A stretch of 64,000 nt of DNA from positions 2,628,781 to 2,692,780 of the forward strand of contig OU696594.1 in the NCBI GenBank assembly GCA_916048095.2, given 5' to 3'. Each line of letters starts with the position of its first letter. The stretch's first letter is position 1. The DNA comes from Sacculina carcini (taxonomy: Eukaryota > Arthropoda > Thecostraca > Sacculinidae). Positions 49,194 through 62,806 of this stretch are shown here, one piece after another. The position numbers and the translations under genes are program-made. The notes under the pieces are model-generated. The model was not told where the DNA came from and did not search any database. It saw only the letters and a program-made list of their open reading frames with translations.

Positions 49194-51702
49194 TTAAACC
49201 CACCCGTCGTGCGGAACAATTCATACAATAAAATTCATATCAAATCCATAAAATATAATGAATACAAATTGAAAAGCAAAAAATGTAAGCTATAAATATC
49301 TTGACCAATTGAAAAGTCTAAATGCCCGCGGGACATTTTTATTTCATAAAAATGAGCCATTGCTTCGTTTGCGTTTGAAGCCCCTGGTCATTGAACCAGC
49401 GAACCATGAACCAGCGCAATTATGTCACCTCATATTCAAGCATACATACACAGACAGACAGATAATTTCTTCTTTATGTATATATATAGCATTAAAACCG
49501 CATTAAAACCCGCCTGTTGTGCGGAACAATTCATAAAAATATTGCAAATTAAAAATAAATAAGGCAAACTCATGAAGACCTTAATTAATTAAAAAGTCTA
49601 AATTTCATTATTTTTAATTTTATTTTGACAAAATATTTTCCTTCAGCCCGTCTCATATTTAAACCCGCCCGACGTGAGGAATAATTCAGAACTCGAACAC
49701 CATCCGTTCTGGTTCTTGAAGTCAAATCCATTAGTTTTGTATATGAATTCATTCTATACGGTGAAATTGAACGTTTTATTGCTGCCCGCGGGACATTTTT
49801 ATTTCATAAAAATGAGCCATCGCTTCGTTTGCGTTTGAAGCCCCTGATCATTGAACCAGCGAACCATGAACCAGCGCAATTATGTCACCTCATATTCAAG
49901 CATACATACACAGACATACAGATAATTTCTTCTTTATGTATATATATATATATATAGCATTAAAACCCGCCCGTTGTGCGGAGCAATTCATAACACTTGA
50001 GATACACTTTGGAAAATTCAGATACACTTTGGAAAATTAAGAATAATACCGTGTTGTAGAAAACAAAATTTCTAGCACGATGGTATAATAAAATTTAATG
50101 TATGACAAACAGTTCCTGAGAAATGGGTAGAAAAATGAATAAATTTTAGTCACCCGGTGTTCAAGTGTAATTTTGGATGTATTTGAGAATTTTGCCAATT
50201 TTACACGTTTTTTGTATCATTTGTGGGTATAAATTATAGCTTATCTTGTAGAACACAAAATTATCTACATAGTAGTATATTCCTGTGTAATCGCAAGTGC
50301 GCATAATAGCTGTCAAATTGGCAATATGTCCTTTTGAATTTACACCGCCGTAACTTCCTTTAGATACACTTTGCAAAATTACAAATTATACCGTATTGTA
50401 GAAAACAAAATTTTTAGCACGATGGTATAATTTATTTTTATGTGTAACAAATAGTTCCTGAGAAATAGGTAGAAAAATGAATATATTTTAGTCACCCGGT
50501 GTTCAAGTGTAATTTTGGATGTATTTGAGAATTTTGCCAATTTTACACGTTTTTTGTATCATTTGTGGGTATAAATTATAGCATATCTTGTAGAACACAA
50601 AATTCTCTACACAGTAGTATATTCCTGTGTAATCGCAAGTGCGTAAATTATGATTGGACTTCAGTGAAATTAAATCAGTGTATATTCATGTGTAATCGCC
50701 AGTGCGCATAATAGCTGTCAAATTGGCAACATGACATTTTGACTTTACACCGCCGTAACTTCCTTCAGATACACTTTGGATATTTAAGAATTATACCGTA
50801 TTGTAGAAACCAAAATTTCTAGCACGATGGTATAATTCATTTTAATGTGTCACAATTAGTTTTTGAGAAATAGGTAGAAAAATGAATAAATTTTAGTCAC
50901 CCGGTGCTCAAGTGTAATTTTGGATGTATTTGAGAATTTTGCCAATTTTACACGTTTTTTGTATCATTTGTGGGTATAAATTATAGCGTTTCTTGTAGAA
51001 CACAAACTTTTCTACACAATAGTATAATTTTTATAACTGTAACTCTGCTGGTTTAAGAGGAATAGATAGCGGAATATTGACCAAAATATTCGCGTTTTTC
51101 AGTGCCTTTTTGACTTTGTCATTTTGACTTCACACCGCCGTAACTTTTTCTTAATACGCTCTGGAAAATTTATACCGTGCTGTATAAAACAAAATTCCCA
51201 GCATGATGGTAATATTTATTTAGATTTGTGATGTTTAGTTGCTGAGAAATAGAGAAAAAAGTACAGAAAATCGGACGCGTCGAGCTTAAATATATTTTTG
51301 AATGTAGACTGAAATTTTGTCATTTTTACATATTTTATATTTAATTTTTGGATATTAATTATAGCCTATCGCGTAGAACAGAATATTCTCTACACAGTGG
51401 CATAATCTGTTTGGCTGTACCATTTCTGGTTTATGAGGAGTAGATGTAGGAATATTGACCAAAATTTTCGCATTTTTATGGGTTCATTTTGTCTTTTCAC
51501 CGCTATAACTTTTTTGATTTCATTTTTGAAATTTAAAATTTAATCTAAAGTGTAGAAAAGAAAATTTGCAACGTGATGGTATAAATTGTTAGCGGGTAGG
51601 CTGAGTGGTGGCCGAATAATAGCTGATAGAATATGGACCAAGGAGGGTCGAACAGACACACAGACAGACACACACACAGAGGATCTCTTTTATATATATA
51701 GA
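49194..51702 (-). repeat. B2 unit, shortened, with complete 5' terminus
   Basis: Matches B1 but lacks about 1.1 kb of sub-repeats (junction near 50980, where TATAGCGTTTCTTGTAGAAC follows the second sub-repeat). It is the only B copy retaining the end GGATCTCTTTTATATATATAGA at 51681-51702. A second Polinton empty site lies at about 50552-50575. Confidence 0.75.
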
Positions 51703-54700
51703 TATATATAAAACAGATCCTCTGTGTGTGTGTCTGTCTGTTTGTCTGTCCCACCCTCCTTGGTCCATTTTCTGCAAGCTGCTTCTCGGTAACCACTTGG
51801 TGTACCCGCTAACAATTTATACCATTACGTTGCAAATTTTCTTGGCTACACGATAGGCTACATTTAAGCTACATTACCACTGTGTAGAAAATATTCTGTT
51901 CTACTCGGTAGGCTATAATTCATATTCAAAAATTAAATATAAAATACGTAAATATGACAAAATTTCAGTCTACATTCAAAAATATATTTAAACTCGACGC
52001 GTCCGATTTTCTATACTTTTTTCTCTATTTCTCAACAACTAACTATGACACGTCTAAACCAATTATATCATCATACTGGAAATTTTTTCATCTACAACAC
52101 GGTATAATTTTTAATTTTCCAAAGTGTATTAAAAAAAATTACGGCCGTGTGAAGTCAAAATGACAAAGTCAAAAATGCAAAATTAGCACTGAAAAACGCG
52201 AATATTTTGGTCAATATTCCGCTATCTATTTCTCATAAACCAGCAATGGTACAGCTATAAAATTTTAACTATTATGTAGATAATTTTGTGTTCTACAAGA
52301 AAAGTTGTAATTTATACCCACAAGTGATACAAAAAACGTGTAAAATTGGCAAAATTCTCAAATACATCCAAAATTACACTTAAACACCGGGCGACTAAAA
52401 TAAATTATTTTTTTTACTATTTCACAGTAACTATTTGTTACACGTAGAAATAAATTATACCATCGTGCTAAAAATCTTGGTCAATATTCCTACATCTACT
52501 CCTCATAAACCAGAAATGGTACAGCCAAACAGATTATACCACTGTGTAGAGAATATTCTGTTCTACGCGATAGGCTAGAATTAATATCCAAAAATTAAAT
52601 ATAAAATATGTAAAAATGACAAAATTTCAGTCTACATTCAAAATTATATTTAAGCTCGACGCGTCCGACTTTCTGTACTTTTTTCTCTATTTCTCAGCAA
52701 CTCACTATCACACATCTAAATAAATATTACCATCATGCTGGGAATTTTGTTTTCTACAGCACGGTATAAATTTTAATTTTCCAGAGCGTATTAAGAAAAA
52801 GTTACGGCGGTGTGAAGTCAAAATGACAAAGTCAAAAAGGCACTGAAAAACGCGAATATGTTGGTCAATATTCCGCTATCTATTCCTCTTAAACCAGCAG
52901 AGTTACAGTTATAAAAATTATACTATTGTGTAGAAAATTTTGTGTTCTACAAGAAACGTTATAATTTATACCCACAAATGATACAAAAAACGTGTAAAAT
53001 TGGAAAAATTCTCAAATACATCCAAAATTACACTTGAACACCGTGCGACTAAAATTTATTCATTTTTCTACCTATTTCTCAAGAACTATTTGTTACACAT
53101 AAAAATAAATAATACCATTGTGCTGGAAATTTTGTTTTCTACAATACGGTATAATTTATAATTTTCCAAAGTGTATCTGAAGGAAGTTACGGCGGTGTAA
53201 AGTCAAATTGTCATGTTGCCAATTTGACAGCTATTATGCGCACTTGCGATTACACATGAATATACACTGATTTAATTTCACTGAAGTCCAATCATAATTT
53301 ACGCACTTGCGATTACACAGGAATATACTACTGTGTAGATAATTTTGTGTTCTACAAGATAAGCTATAATTTATACCCACAAATGATACAAAAAACGTGT
53401 AAAATTGGCAAAATTCTCAAATACATCCAAAATTTCACTTGAACACCGGCCGAATAAAATTAATTAATTTTTCTACTATTTCTCAGTAACTATTTGTTAA
53501 ACATAAAAATAAATTATACCATCGTGCTAGAAATCTTGTTTTCTACAATACGGTATAATTTGTAATTTTACAAAGTGTATCTGAAGGAAATTACGGCGGT
53601 GTAAAGTCAAATTATCATGTTGCCAATTTTGACAGCTATTATGCGCACTTGCGATTACACAGGAATATACACCGAATAAATTTCACTGAAGCCCAATCAC
53701 AATTAAGAATTCATCATATTATCTCCAAGCATGGATGGTGTGGTTTTATTGCGTACAGTTTAATTAATGCTACACTATACTGAATATAAAGGCTTTATTG
53801 TCCTCAATAACGGAATATACTACTGTGTAGAAAATTTTGTGTTCTACAAGAAAAGGTATAATTTATACCCACAAATGATACAAAAAACGTGTAAAATTGG
53901 CAAAATTCTCAAATACATCCAAAATTACACTTGAGCACCGGGTGACTAAAATTTTTTCATTTTTCTACCTATTTCTCAAAAACTAATTGTGACACATTAA
54001 AATGAATTATACCATCGTGCTAGAAATTTTGGTTTCTACAATACGGTATAATTCTTAAATATCCAAAGTGTATCTGAAGGAAGTTACGGCGGTGTAAAGT
54101 CAAAATGTCATGTTGCCAATTTGACAGCTATTATGCGCACTGGCGATTACACATGAATATACACTGATTTAATTTCACTGAAGTCCAATCATAATTTACG
54201 CACTTGCGATTACACAGGAATATACTACTGTGTAGAGAATTTTGTGTTCTACAAGATAAGCTATAATTTATACCCACAAATGATACAAACAACGTGTAAA
54301 ATTGGCAAAATTCTCAAATACATCCAAAATTACACTTGAACACCGGGCGACTAAAATTAATTCATTTTTCTACCTATTTCTCAGGAACTATTTGTTACAC
54401 ATAAAAATAAATTATACCATCGTGCTAGAAATTTTGTTTTCTACAATACGGTATAATTTGTAATTTTGCAAAGTGTATCTAAAGGAAGTTACGGCGGTGT
54501 AAATTCAAAAGGACATATTGCCAATTTGACAGCTATTATGCGCACTTGCGATTACACAGGAATATACTACTATGTAGATAATTTTGTGTTCTACAAGATA
54601 AGCTATAATTTATACCCACAAATGATACATAAAACGTGCAAAATTGGCAAAATAATCAAATACATCCAAAATTACACATGAACACCGTGCGACTAAAATT

Positions 54701-57700
54701 AATTCATTTTTCTATCTATTTCTCAGGAACTATTTGTTACACATAAAAATAAATTTTACCATCGTGCTGGAAATTTTGTTTTCTACAATGCGGTATAATT
54801 TTAATTTTCCAAAGTGTACCTAAAGGAAGTTACGGCGGAAGTAAATTCAAAAGGACATATTGCCAATTTGACAGCTATTATGCTCATTTGCGATTACACA
54901 GGAATATACACTGATTAAATTTCAATGAAGCCCAATCACAATTAAGAATACATCATATTAGCTCCAAGCATGGATGGTGTGCTATTATTAGGTACAGTTT
55001 AGTTAATGCTACACTATACTGAATAGAAAGGCTTTATTGTCCTCAAATTAATCTGTTAATAGTCTTAATTGTAGCTAAATTTTTTATTTACTACACACGA
55101 AGGACGGGTTTAAATTTGAGGAGTGTTGAGGGAAAAAAACTTCGCAAAAATTAAATCAAGAATTTACGAATTTAGATTTGTCGATTGGATAAGCTTTTTT
55201 ATTTTTGATTAATTATATTTTATTTATAGTTCAGCACGACCGGCGGGTTTAAATACGAGGCTGTTCGAGGGAAAATATTTTGCCACATCTAAAATAAAAA
55301 CATACATATTTAGGCTTTTCTATTGGTTAATACTTTTTATTGGTTTACTTTTTCTATATAAATTTCTAATAGTTTTTTTTAATTCAATATTTATTTTACT
55401 CTATTTATTGTTCTGCACAACGGATGGGTTTTAATGCTAGATGATGTTAAGTTATAAATATATTTTGGAAACATAATGATGAAAAAGTTTAGTCATTTTT
55501 CATTGTTTTGTGTCTGAGTTCTGAATTATTCAGCACGACGGGCAGGTTTAAATATGAGGCGGTTTAGGCAAACTATTTTGCCAAAATAATATGAAAATAT
55601 AGAAATTTAGACTTTTTATCGGTTCACTCTTTTCTTTATTAATTCATATTTATTTTCTCTTATGAAGTGAATACAAATTCAATAGTATGAACTGTTTCGC
55701 ACGACGGGCGGGTTTACATGCTAGAATTTTCCTTGTTTGTTACGTGTTTGTGTTCTGAATTATTCATCACGACGGGCAGGTTTAAATATTAGGCGGTTGG
55801 AGAGAAAATATGTTGTCAAAATTAATAGAAAAAGATTACCATTTGGACTTTTCTATCGAGTAAGACACTTATGAGCTTACATTTTATTCTTTTTTAATTT
55901 GTAATATATTTTATGAATATCAATTTTTATAAATATGAATTTCATTTTATGAATTCCTCCGCACAAAGGGCGGGTTTTAATGCTATATGAGAACTTAAAT
56001 TAAATAATATATAATTAAATCGCATTATACAATAAATGTGAATTAATCTGTATTACAGTTTGGTTTCTATATTATATTGGCGGGATTCGAGAACATTATT
56101 GGTGGGTCGCGTGTTTGATACTAAAAGGGGATGAGATGATATACGATAAGATGGGATGGTTGGGTTGGGTTTGGTAGGATTGCGTCAGGTTATATTGGGT
56201 TTAATATGAATGCGGAATATAATGTATGTATATAAATGTATATGAATGTATGTATATGCATTTTTGGCAGTTAATATTATACTGGTAAAAGTATAATAGT
56301 ACTTGTGCAAATGATGTTGGGTAATTATGTTAAGTTATAAATATATTTTGCAAATATTCTGATGAAAATGTTTCATTTTTCATCATTTTTCATTATGTTG
56401 TGTTTGAGTTATAATATTTTTCCGGACGACGGGCAGGTTTAAATATGATGCTATTTGAGGGAAATATTTTGTCCAAATAAAAATAAAAATACTCACCTAT
56501 ATACTTTTCTATTAGATCAGACTTTTAATGGGTTTACTTTTTTCTTTATAATTTGTATCCCTAATTTTTTTAATTGAATATTAATTTTATTATATGAATT
56601 GCTGCGCACGACGGGCGGGTTTCAATGCTAGATTGTGATGTTAAGTTATCAATATATTTTGAAAACATTATGATGAAAAAGTGTAGTCATTTTTCATTGT
56701 TTCGTGTCTGAGTTCTGAATTATTCAGCACGACGGGCAGGTTTAAATATGAGGCGGTTTAGGCAAACTAATATAAAAATATATATTCAAATATAGAAATT
56801 TAGACTTTGTTATGGGTTTACTCCACACTTTTTTATTTCATAATCCTTTTCTCTTATGAATTGAATACAAATTAAATAGTATGAATTGTTCCGCACAACG
56901 GGCGGGTTTTAATGCTAGTAGATATATATAGCTGATTTTAACACTTATACTTATGGGGATGTCTACACGATAGGATAAATTTCAAATTTTAAAAATAAAA
57001 CCAAGAAAAGTCATCGCGGTGAAAACACAAAATGAACCCTGAAAAATGCGAAAATTGTGGTCAATGCTCTGCCATCTACTCCTCATAAACCAGAAATGGT
57101 ACAGCTATAAAGATTATACCACTGTGTAGAAAATATTCTGTTCTACGCGATAGGCTATAATTAATATCCAAAAATTAAATATATAATATGTAAAAATGAC
57201 AAAATTTCAGTCTACATTCAAAATTATATTTAAGCTCGACGCGTCCGATTTTCTGTACTTTTTTCTCTATTTCTCAGCAACTCACTATGACACATCTAAA
57301 ATAATTAAGCTTCTAAAATAAAAATAATTAAGCTTATAATTTTCAATAGATTAATATTTTTATGAGTGTACCCTATTTCATTTTTATTTTTCCATATTTT
57401 TTATTAATTGAATATGAATTTCATGTTATGAATTGCTACGCACAACGGGCGGGTTATAATGCTATATATATACATAAAGAAGAAATTATCTGTCTGTCTG
57501 TGTATGTATGCTTGGATATGAGGTGACATAATTGCGCTGGTTCATGGTTCGCTGGTTGAATGATCAGGGGCTTCAAACGCTAACGAAGCGATGGCTCATT
57601 TTTATGAAATAAAAATGTCCCGCGGGCAGCAATAAAACGTTCAATTTCACCGTGTAGAATGAATTCATATACAAAACTAATGGATTTGACTTCAAGAACC

Positions 57701-57914
57701 AGAACGGATGGTGCTCGAGTTCTGAATTATTCCGCACGTCCGCCGTATTTAAATATGAGGCGGGCTGAGTGAAAATATTTTGTCAAAATAAAATTAAAAA
57801 TAATGAAATTTAGACTTTTTAATTGATTAAGGTTTTTATGAGTTTGCCTTATTTGTTTTTAATTTGCAATATTTTTATGAATTGCTCCGCACAACGGGCG
57901 GGTTTTAATGCTAG
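51703..57914 (+). repeat. Inverted Helitron-like repeat block (C1)
   Basis: Same family on the plus strand, starting TATATATAAAACAGATCC with (GTCT)n. 51780-55040 holds sub-repeats (ATTACACTTGAACACCGG, TTGTGTTCTACAAGA). 55060-56930 holds GC boxes reading GCACGACGGGCGGGTTTAAA. Termini GGTTTTAATGCTAG occur near 56922 and at 57914. Copies here are more diverged from each other than the A units, so this part is probably older and composite. Confidence 0.65.
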
Positions 57915-59822
57915 TCTATATATATAAAACAGATCCTCTGTCTGTCTGTGTGTCTGTTTGTCTGTCCCACCCTCCTTGGTCCATTTTCAGCAAGCTGCTA
58001 CTCGGTAACCATTTGGTGTACCCGCCAACAATTTATACCATTACGTTGGAAATGTTCTTGTCTACACGATAAAATAATTTTCAAATTGTAAAAATAAAAC
58101 CAAAAAAGTTATCGCGGTGAAAAGACAAAATGAACCCTGAAAAATGCGATAATTTTGGTCAATATTCCTGCATCTACTCCTCATAAACCAGAAATGGTAC
58201 AGCCAAACAGATTATACCACTGTGTAGAAAATATTCTGTTCTACTCGGTAGGTTATGATTCATATCCAAAAATTAAATATAAAAAATGTAAAAATGACAA
58301 AATTTCAGTCTACATTCAAAATTATATTTAAGCTCGACGCGTCCGACTTTCTGTACTTTTTTCTCTATTTCTCAGCAACTCACTATGACACATCTACATA
58401 AATATTACCATCATGCTGGGAATTTTGTTTTCTACAGCACGGTATAATTTTTAATTTTCCAGAGTGTATTAAAAAAAGTTACGGTGGTATGAAGTCAAAA
58501 TGACAAAGTCAAAAAGGCAAAATTAGCACTGGAAACCGTGAATATTTTGGTCAATATTCCGCTATCTATTCCTCATAAACCAGCAATGTTACAGCTATAC
58601 AAATTTAACTATTGTGTAGATAATTTTGTGTTCTACAAGAAAAATTATAATTTATACCCACAAGTGATACAAAAAACGTGTAAAATTGGCAAAATTCTCA
58701 AATACATCCAAAATTACACTTGAACACCGGGCGACTAAAATTAATTCATTTTTCTACTATTTCTCATTAACTATTTGGTACACATAAAAATAAATTATAC
58801 CATTGTGCTGGAAATTCTGTTTTCTACAATACGGTATAATGTTTAAATTTCCAAAGTGTATCTGAAGGAAATTACGGGGATGTAAAGTCAAAAGGACATA
58901 TTGCCAATTTGACAGCTATTATGCGCACTTGCGATTACACAGGAATATACTACTGTGTAGATAATTTTGTGTTCTACAAGAAAAAGTGTAATTTATACCC
59001 ACAAATGATACAGAAAAGGTGTAAAATTGGCAAAATTCTCAAATACATCCAAAATTACACTTGAACACCGGGTGACTACAATTTATTCATTTTTATACCC
59101 ATTTCTGAGGAACTGTTTGTCACACCTTAAAATTAATTATACCATCGTGCTAGAAATTTTGTTTCCTACAGTACGGTATAATTATTAATTTTCCAAAGTG
59201 TATCTGAACGAAGTTACGACGGTGTAAAGTCAAAATGTCATGTTGCCAATTTGACAGCAATTATGCGTACTTGCGATTACACATGAATATACACTGATTA
59301 AATTTCACTGAAGTCCAATCACAATTTACGCACTTGCGATTACACAGGAGTATACTTCTGTGTAGAGAATTTTGTGTTCTACAAGATAAGATATAAATTA
59401 TACCCACAAATGATGCAAAAAACGTGTAAAATTGGCAAAATTCTCAAATACATCCAAATTACACTTGAACACCGGGCGACTAAAATTAATTCATTTTTCT
59501 ACCATTTCTCAGTAACTATTTGTTACACATAAAAATAAATAATACCATCGTTCTAGAAATCTTGTCTTCTACAATACGGTATAATTTGTAATTTTCCAAA
59601 GGGTATCTGAAGGAAGTTACGGCGGTGTAAAGTCAAAAGGACATATTGCCAATTTGACAGCTATTATGCGCACTTGCGATTACACAGGAATATACACCGA
59701 TTAAATTTCACTGAAGCCCAATCACAATTAAGAATGCATCATATTATCTCCAAGCATGGATGGTGTGGTTTTATTGCGTACAGTTTAATTAATGCTACAC
59801 TCTACTGAATATAAAGGCTTTA
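57915..59822 (+). repeat. Second plus-oriented Helitron-like unit (C2), truncated
   Basis: Begins TCTATATATATAAAACAGAT directly after the CTAG terminus of the preceding copy, the head-to-tail junction expected of tandem Helitrons. It proceeds through the standard sub-repeats and is cut off in CTGAATATAAAGGCTTTA, where other copies continue TTGTCCTCAATAACG. Confidence 0.65.
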
Positions 59823-60110
59823 ATATATTATATGTCAGCTGTTTTTTGTTGTAGTCACTTTAGGGCACACATGGAATATTGAGGTTTGAAATTGGTTTCG
59901 TTTCTGGTGCTCAAAAAGGTATATACACACGTTAATTAATATAAAAATAAATATAAAAAACAACCAAGGTCGTGCTCGAAAATGTTTTTGCTCAAACACA
60001 AGTTTCCATCGGCAAAGAGTTTCAGTAACAATTGCATCGCCAAATGGCTGCTGTAAATAATTGAGCGAAAACATTGTGATTAGCGTAGTTGATTTGTTCA
60101 TGGCGTAGAC
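59823..60110. other. Unassigned sequence between Helitron repeat and hAT remnant
   Basis: About 290 bp not matching the surrounding repeats. An 88-codon minus-strand ORF (59835-60101) shows no recognisable domain, and I do not call it a gene. Confidence 0.4.
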
Positions 60111-60321
60111 CAGTGTTTCTCAATTTTTTGGCCCACTGTGCTAAATTGGAACATTTTAGACTGAGTGTGCCGCACCCTCCGGACATTTGTCTAAAAAAGG
60201 TCATCAAATTTTGTCTCGAGACTTTTGTCTAAAACAGTGTTTCTCAACGTTTTATTATCTTGTGTCACATACAAACATTTTTACATGACAGTGTACCACA
60301 CCACAATCATCGCAAAGATTA
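60111..60321 (-). repeat. hAT-like terminal sequences (two)
   Basis: CAGTGTTTCTCAA, a typical hAT terminal inverted repeat, occurs at 60111 and again at 60235, each followed by sequence about a product reading 'not present in coding frame'. The two ends suggest nested or duplicated hAT termini on the C-terminal side of the transposase remnant. No matching opposite end was found. Confidence 0.5.
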
Positions 60322-61215
60322 TCAGTGCGATGATTGAAACTCCTTCTGCTCATTCATGGTGGCCTTGAAGTGCGGCTGCAGATGCGTCGACGCGATCTTG
60401 AGAGAAGCCAACAAGTGGGCGTCCGTGAGAGCAATTCTCTTGTTTGTCTTGGTGTTCTTCATCTTTGAGAAGAACTGCTCTGCACAATAGTTGGAACCAA
60501 ACAAAGAAATGAACTTCTGAGCATTCTTGGTCAGGTTGGGAAAAATGGCTCGGGGCAGGCTCTTGTAGAAGTCAACCAGTTCCTTGTCAACAAACTGTCC
60601 CTTGAGCTCAATGCTGGCCTGCATGTCGCACAACTCCAACTGCAGCTCAATCGGTGCCTGAGACACGTCGACTTTGAACGGCACACTGAAGAGCTCAAAG
60701 TCAGAGTTCCTCGCGCGGAAATCTTTAAACCTCGTGTCAAACTCCTTTTGTAGTTTGCAAACCTCAGATGCGTAGCGCAAGCTACTGAACTCGCCGTCAC
60801 CATGCTCCTTCTGGCTCTTTAGGGAGGGGAAGTGGGCCAGATTTCCACTTTCCAGCTGAGCTTGCCACAGCTGCAGCATGGCTTGGAAGGCCTTGATGTG
60901 GGCAAACAGTTCGTGGACCAGCTAGTTACGGCCTTGTATAGCCGCGTTGAGGGTGTTCAGCTTCTCGGTGATGTCAACGAGGAATGCGAGGTCACAAAGC
61001 CACTTGTGGTCCTCCAGCTCGGGTGCCGGGATGCCCTTCATGGCGAAGAACATGGATAGATGGGTTCTGAGGACCCAGAAGCGCTGCAGCGTTTGTCCCC
61101 TGCTCAGCCAGCGCCCACCTGAAAATTAGATGACATCACCGTTGCGGGCATCCAACTCCAACAAAAACTGCCTGAACTACCTGTGCTTCATGGCATGGCA
61201 GCGGATGTGATTGAC
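60322..61215 (-). pseudogene. hAT transposase fragment (GTF2IRD2/ZBED-like), decayed
   Basis: A continuous minus-strand frame interrupted by three stops (TAG at 61177-61179, TAA at 61126-61128, TAG at 60922-60924). Landmarks in order are VNHIRCHAMKHR, GGRWLSRGQTLQRFWVLR, EDHKWLCDLAFLVDITEKLN, VHELFAHIKAFQAMLQLWQ and, at the C-terminus, the hAT dimerisation region with ISLFGSNYCAEQFFSKMKNT. This is the GTF2IRD2/SCAND3-type hAT transposase; the DNA-binding and N-terminal catalytic parts are missing. Higher GC and codon-like composition separate it from the AT-rich repeats around it. It cannot encode active transposase. Confidence 0.85.
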
Positions 61216-62133
61216 ATGGCCGAAACCAAATTAACCATGTTACCAACATGTTACCATTTACATGTTACAAACCAATTAACCTAACCTAACAAATTAACCA
61301 TTAACAAATTAACCATGACCTAACCAAATTAAAAAAGAAAACAAATATACTCATTAAAATCTTACTCAATTGAAAAGTCTAAATTCAATTATATTTTTTG
61401 ACAACATATTTTCCTTCAGCCCGTCTCATATTTAAACCCGCCCGTCGTGCTGAACAATTTATAAAATAAAATGCATATTCAATCCATAAAATAAAATGCA
61501 TATTCAATCCATAAATTAAACTGAATACAAATTAAAAAGCAAAACATTTAACATTTTCCCTCGAACAGCCTCATATTTAAACCCGCCCGTCGTGCGGAAC
61601 AATTAAGCCCCAACACCAATGGTTTTTTATATATAAACCAACTAATGACAACTAACTAACTAATATTCAAATGGCTCTTTATTATATAATAATGGTTTTT
61701 TATTTAATGGTTCTATATGGTACAATAATTCAGTAGTTTACTTTGTTCCCAGTAGCATTTTACCCGCCCGTCGTGCGGAACAATTAAGCCCCTGATCTAT
61801 ACCATTGAACCCGCGCAATTATGTCACCTCATATTCAAGCATACATACACAGACAGATCATTTCTTCTTTATGTATATATATACCATTGAACCTGAAACT
61901 TTAAAAAGTCTAAATTTCATTATTTTTAATTTTATTTTGACAAAATATTTTCACTCAACCCGCCTCATATTTAAACCCGCCCGACGTGAGGAATGATTCA
62001 GAACTCGAACACCATCCGTTCTGGTTCTTGAAGTCAAATCCATTAGTTTTGTATATTAATTCATTCTATACGGTGAAATTGAACGTTTTATTGCTACCCG
62101 CGGGACATTTTTATTGCATAAAAATGAGCCATC
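61216..62133. repeat. Degenerate repeat region with GC boxes
   Basis: 61220-61340 is simple TTAACCATGTTACC/AACCTAACC sequence. From 61370 plus-oriented A-type fragments return (ACCCGCCCGTCGTGC boxes at about 61436, 61581, 61758 and 61974). No gene seen. Confidence 0.6.
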
Positions 62134-62138
62134 GCTTC

Positions 62139-62559
62139 TGTTAGATATCATTCAGGGTCACCGGGCAGCGCCTCTAGCGGAGACACTGCAAACTATACGA
62201 TGGTCAAGGTCGCAACCACAAGTCACGAAACATGGCGGCATTCGTTCACTGACTATCCGCCATTGCGTTGCCAAGTGCACTTTCGTTTGTGTAAGTTTCG
62301 TGTAGGCTTTGCAATCATGTTAAATGTGTTTATTTTACTGATTAGCATTTTGTGTCTATACTATAGACGGATGTTTCACATATTCAATACTGGTTTGTTG
62401 TAAACTGAATTGAGTTATGGTTTACATTGCCATAACATGACCGGGTTATGGTAAACGTCATGTTATGTTATGTATTTGATTGGTTATGTTTTGATTCTGT
62501 TTCAGATAATATCATTCGTCCTGTAAATACAAAATTACGTGCGAATGTCGATTTGATCA
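62139..62559 (+). repeat. 5' LTR (421 bp)
   Basis: TG...CA ends. It differs from the 3' LTR at about three noticed positions (ATCATTCAGG vs ATCAGTCAGG; ATGTTAAATG vs ATGTCAAATG; TGTATTTGAT vs TGTATGTGAT), indicating a young insertion. Confidence 0.88.
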
Positions 62560-62806
62560 TGATATTATACAAACGAAAGTGCACTTGGCAACGCAATGGC
62601 GGATAGTCAGTGAACGAATCCACCGATATTATGACCGATAGTCGTTACGCTGTAGAGAACACAGCACATCCAAGCAGAAGTCTCACAGACGCCGATCCGT
62701 CAGATGCTTCACAGCCACCGGCTCGTCCGCGCAGAGCTCGGCGACCACCAGCGTATCTGAAGGACTACCTGACAGATCTGTAGTTTCCAGTCAGAAACTG
62801 GGGGGA
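62560..62806 (+). pseudogene. Residual interior: inverted LTR piece, Pol C-terminal tail, polypurine tract
   Basis: 62570-62620 is the reverse complement of an LTR segment (CACTGACTATCCGCCATTGC region). From about 62620 a frame without stops gives a tail with SQPPARPRRARRPPAYLKDY before TAG (about 62780), like the C-termini of Gypsy-class Pol proteins. AAACTGGGGGGA before the 3' LTR is a likely polypurine tract. No primer-binding site is evident after the 5' LTR. Confidence 0.7.

Noticed and set aside
51954..54681. Small ORFs in the inverted repeat block
   Set aside because: AT-rich low-complexity translations of the sub-repeats, also present in the opposite-orientation copies; no coding signature.
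62200..62403. 67-codon ORF in each LTR
   Set aside because: It lies within the LTR, has no recognisable domain, and is duplicated only because LTRs are direct repeats.
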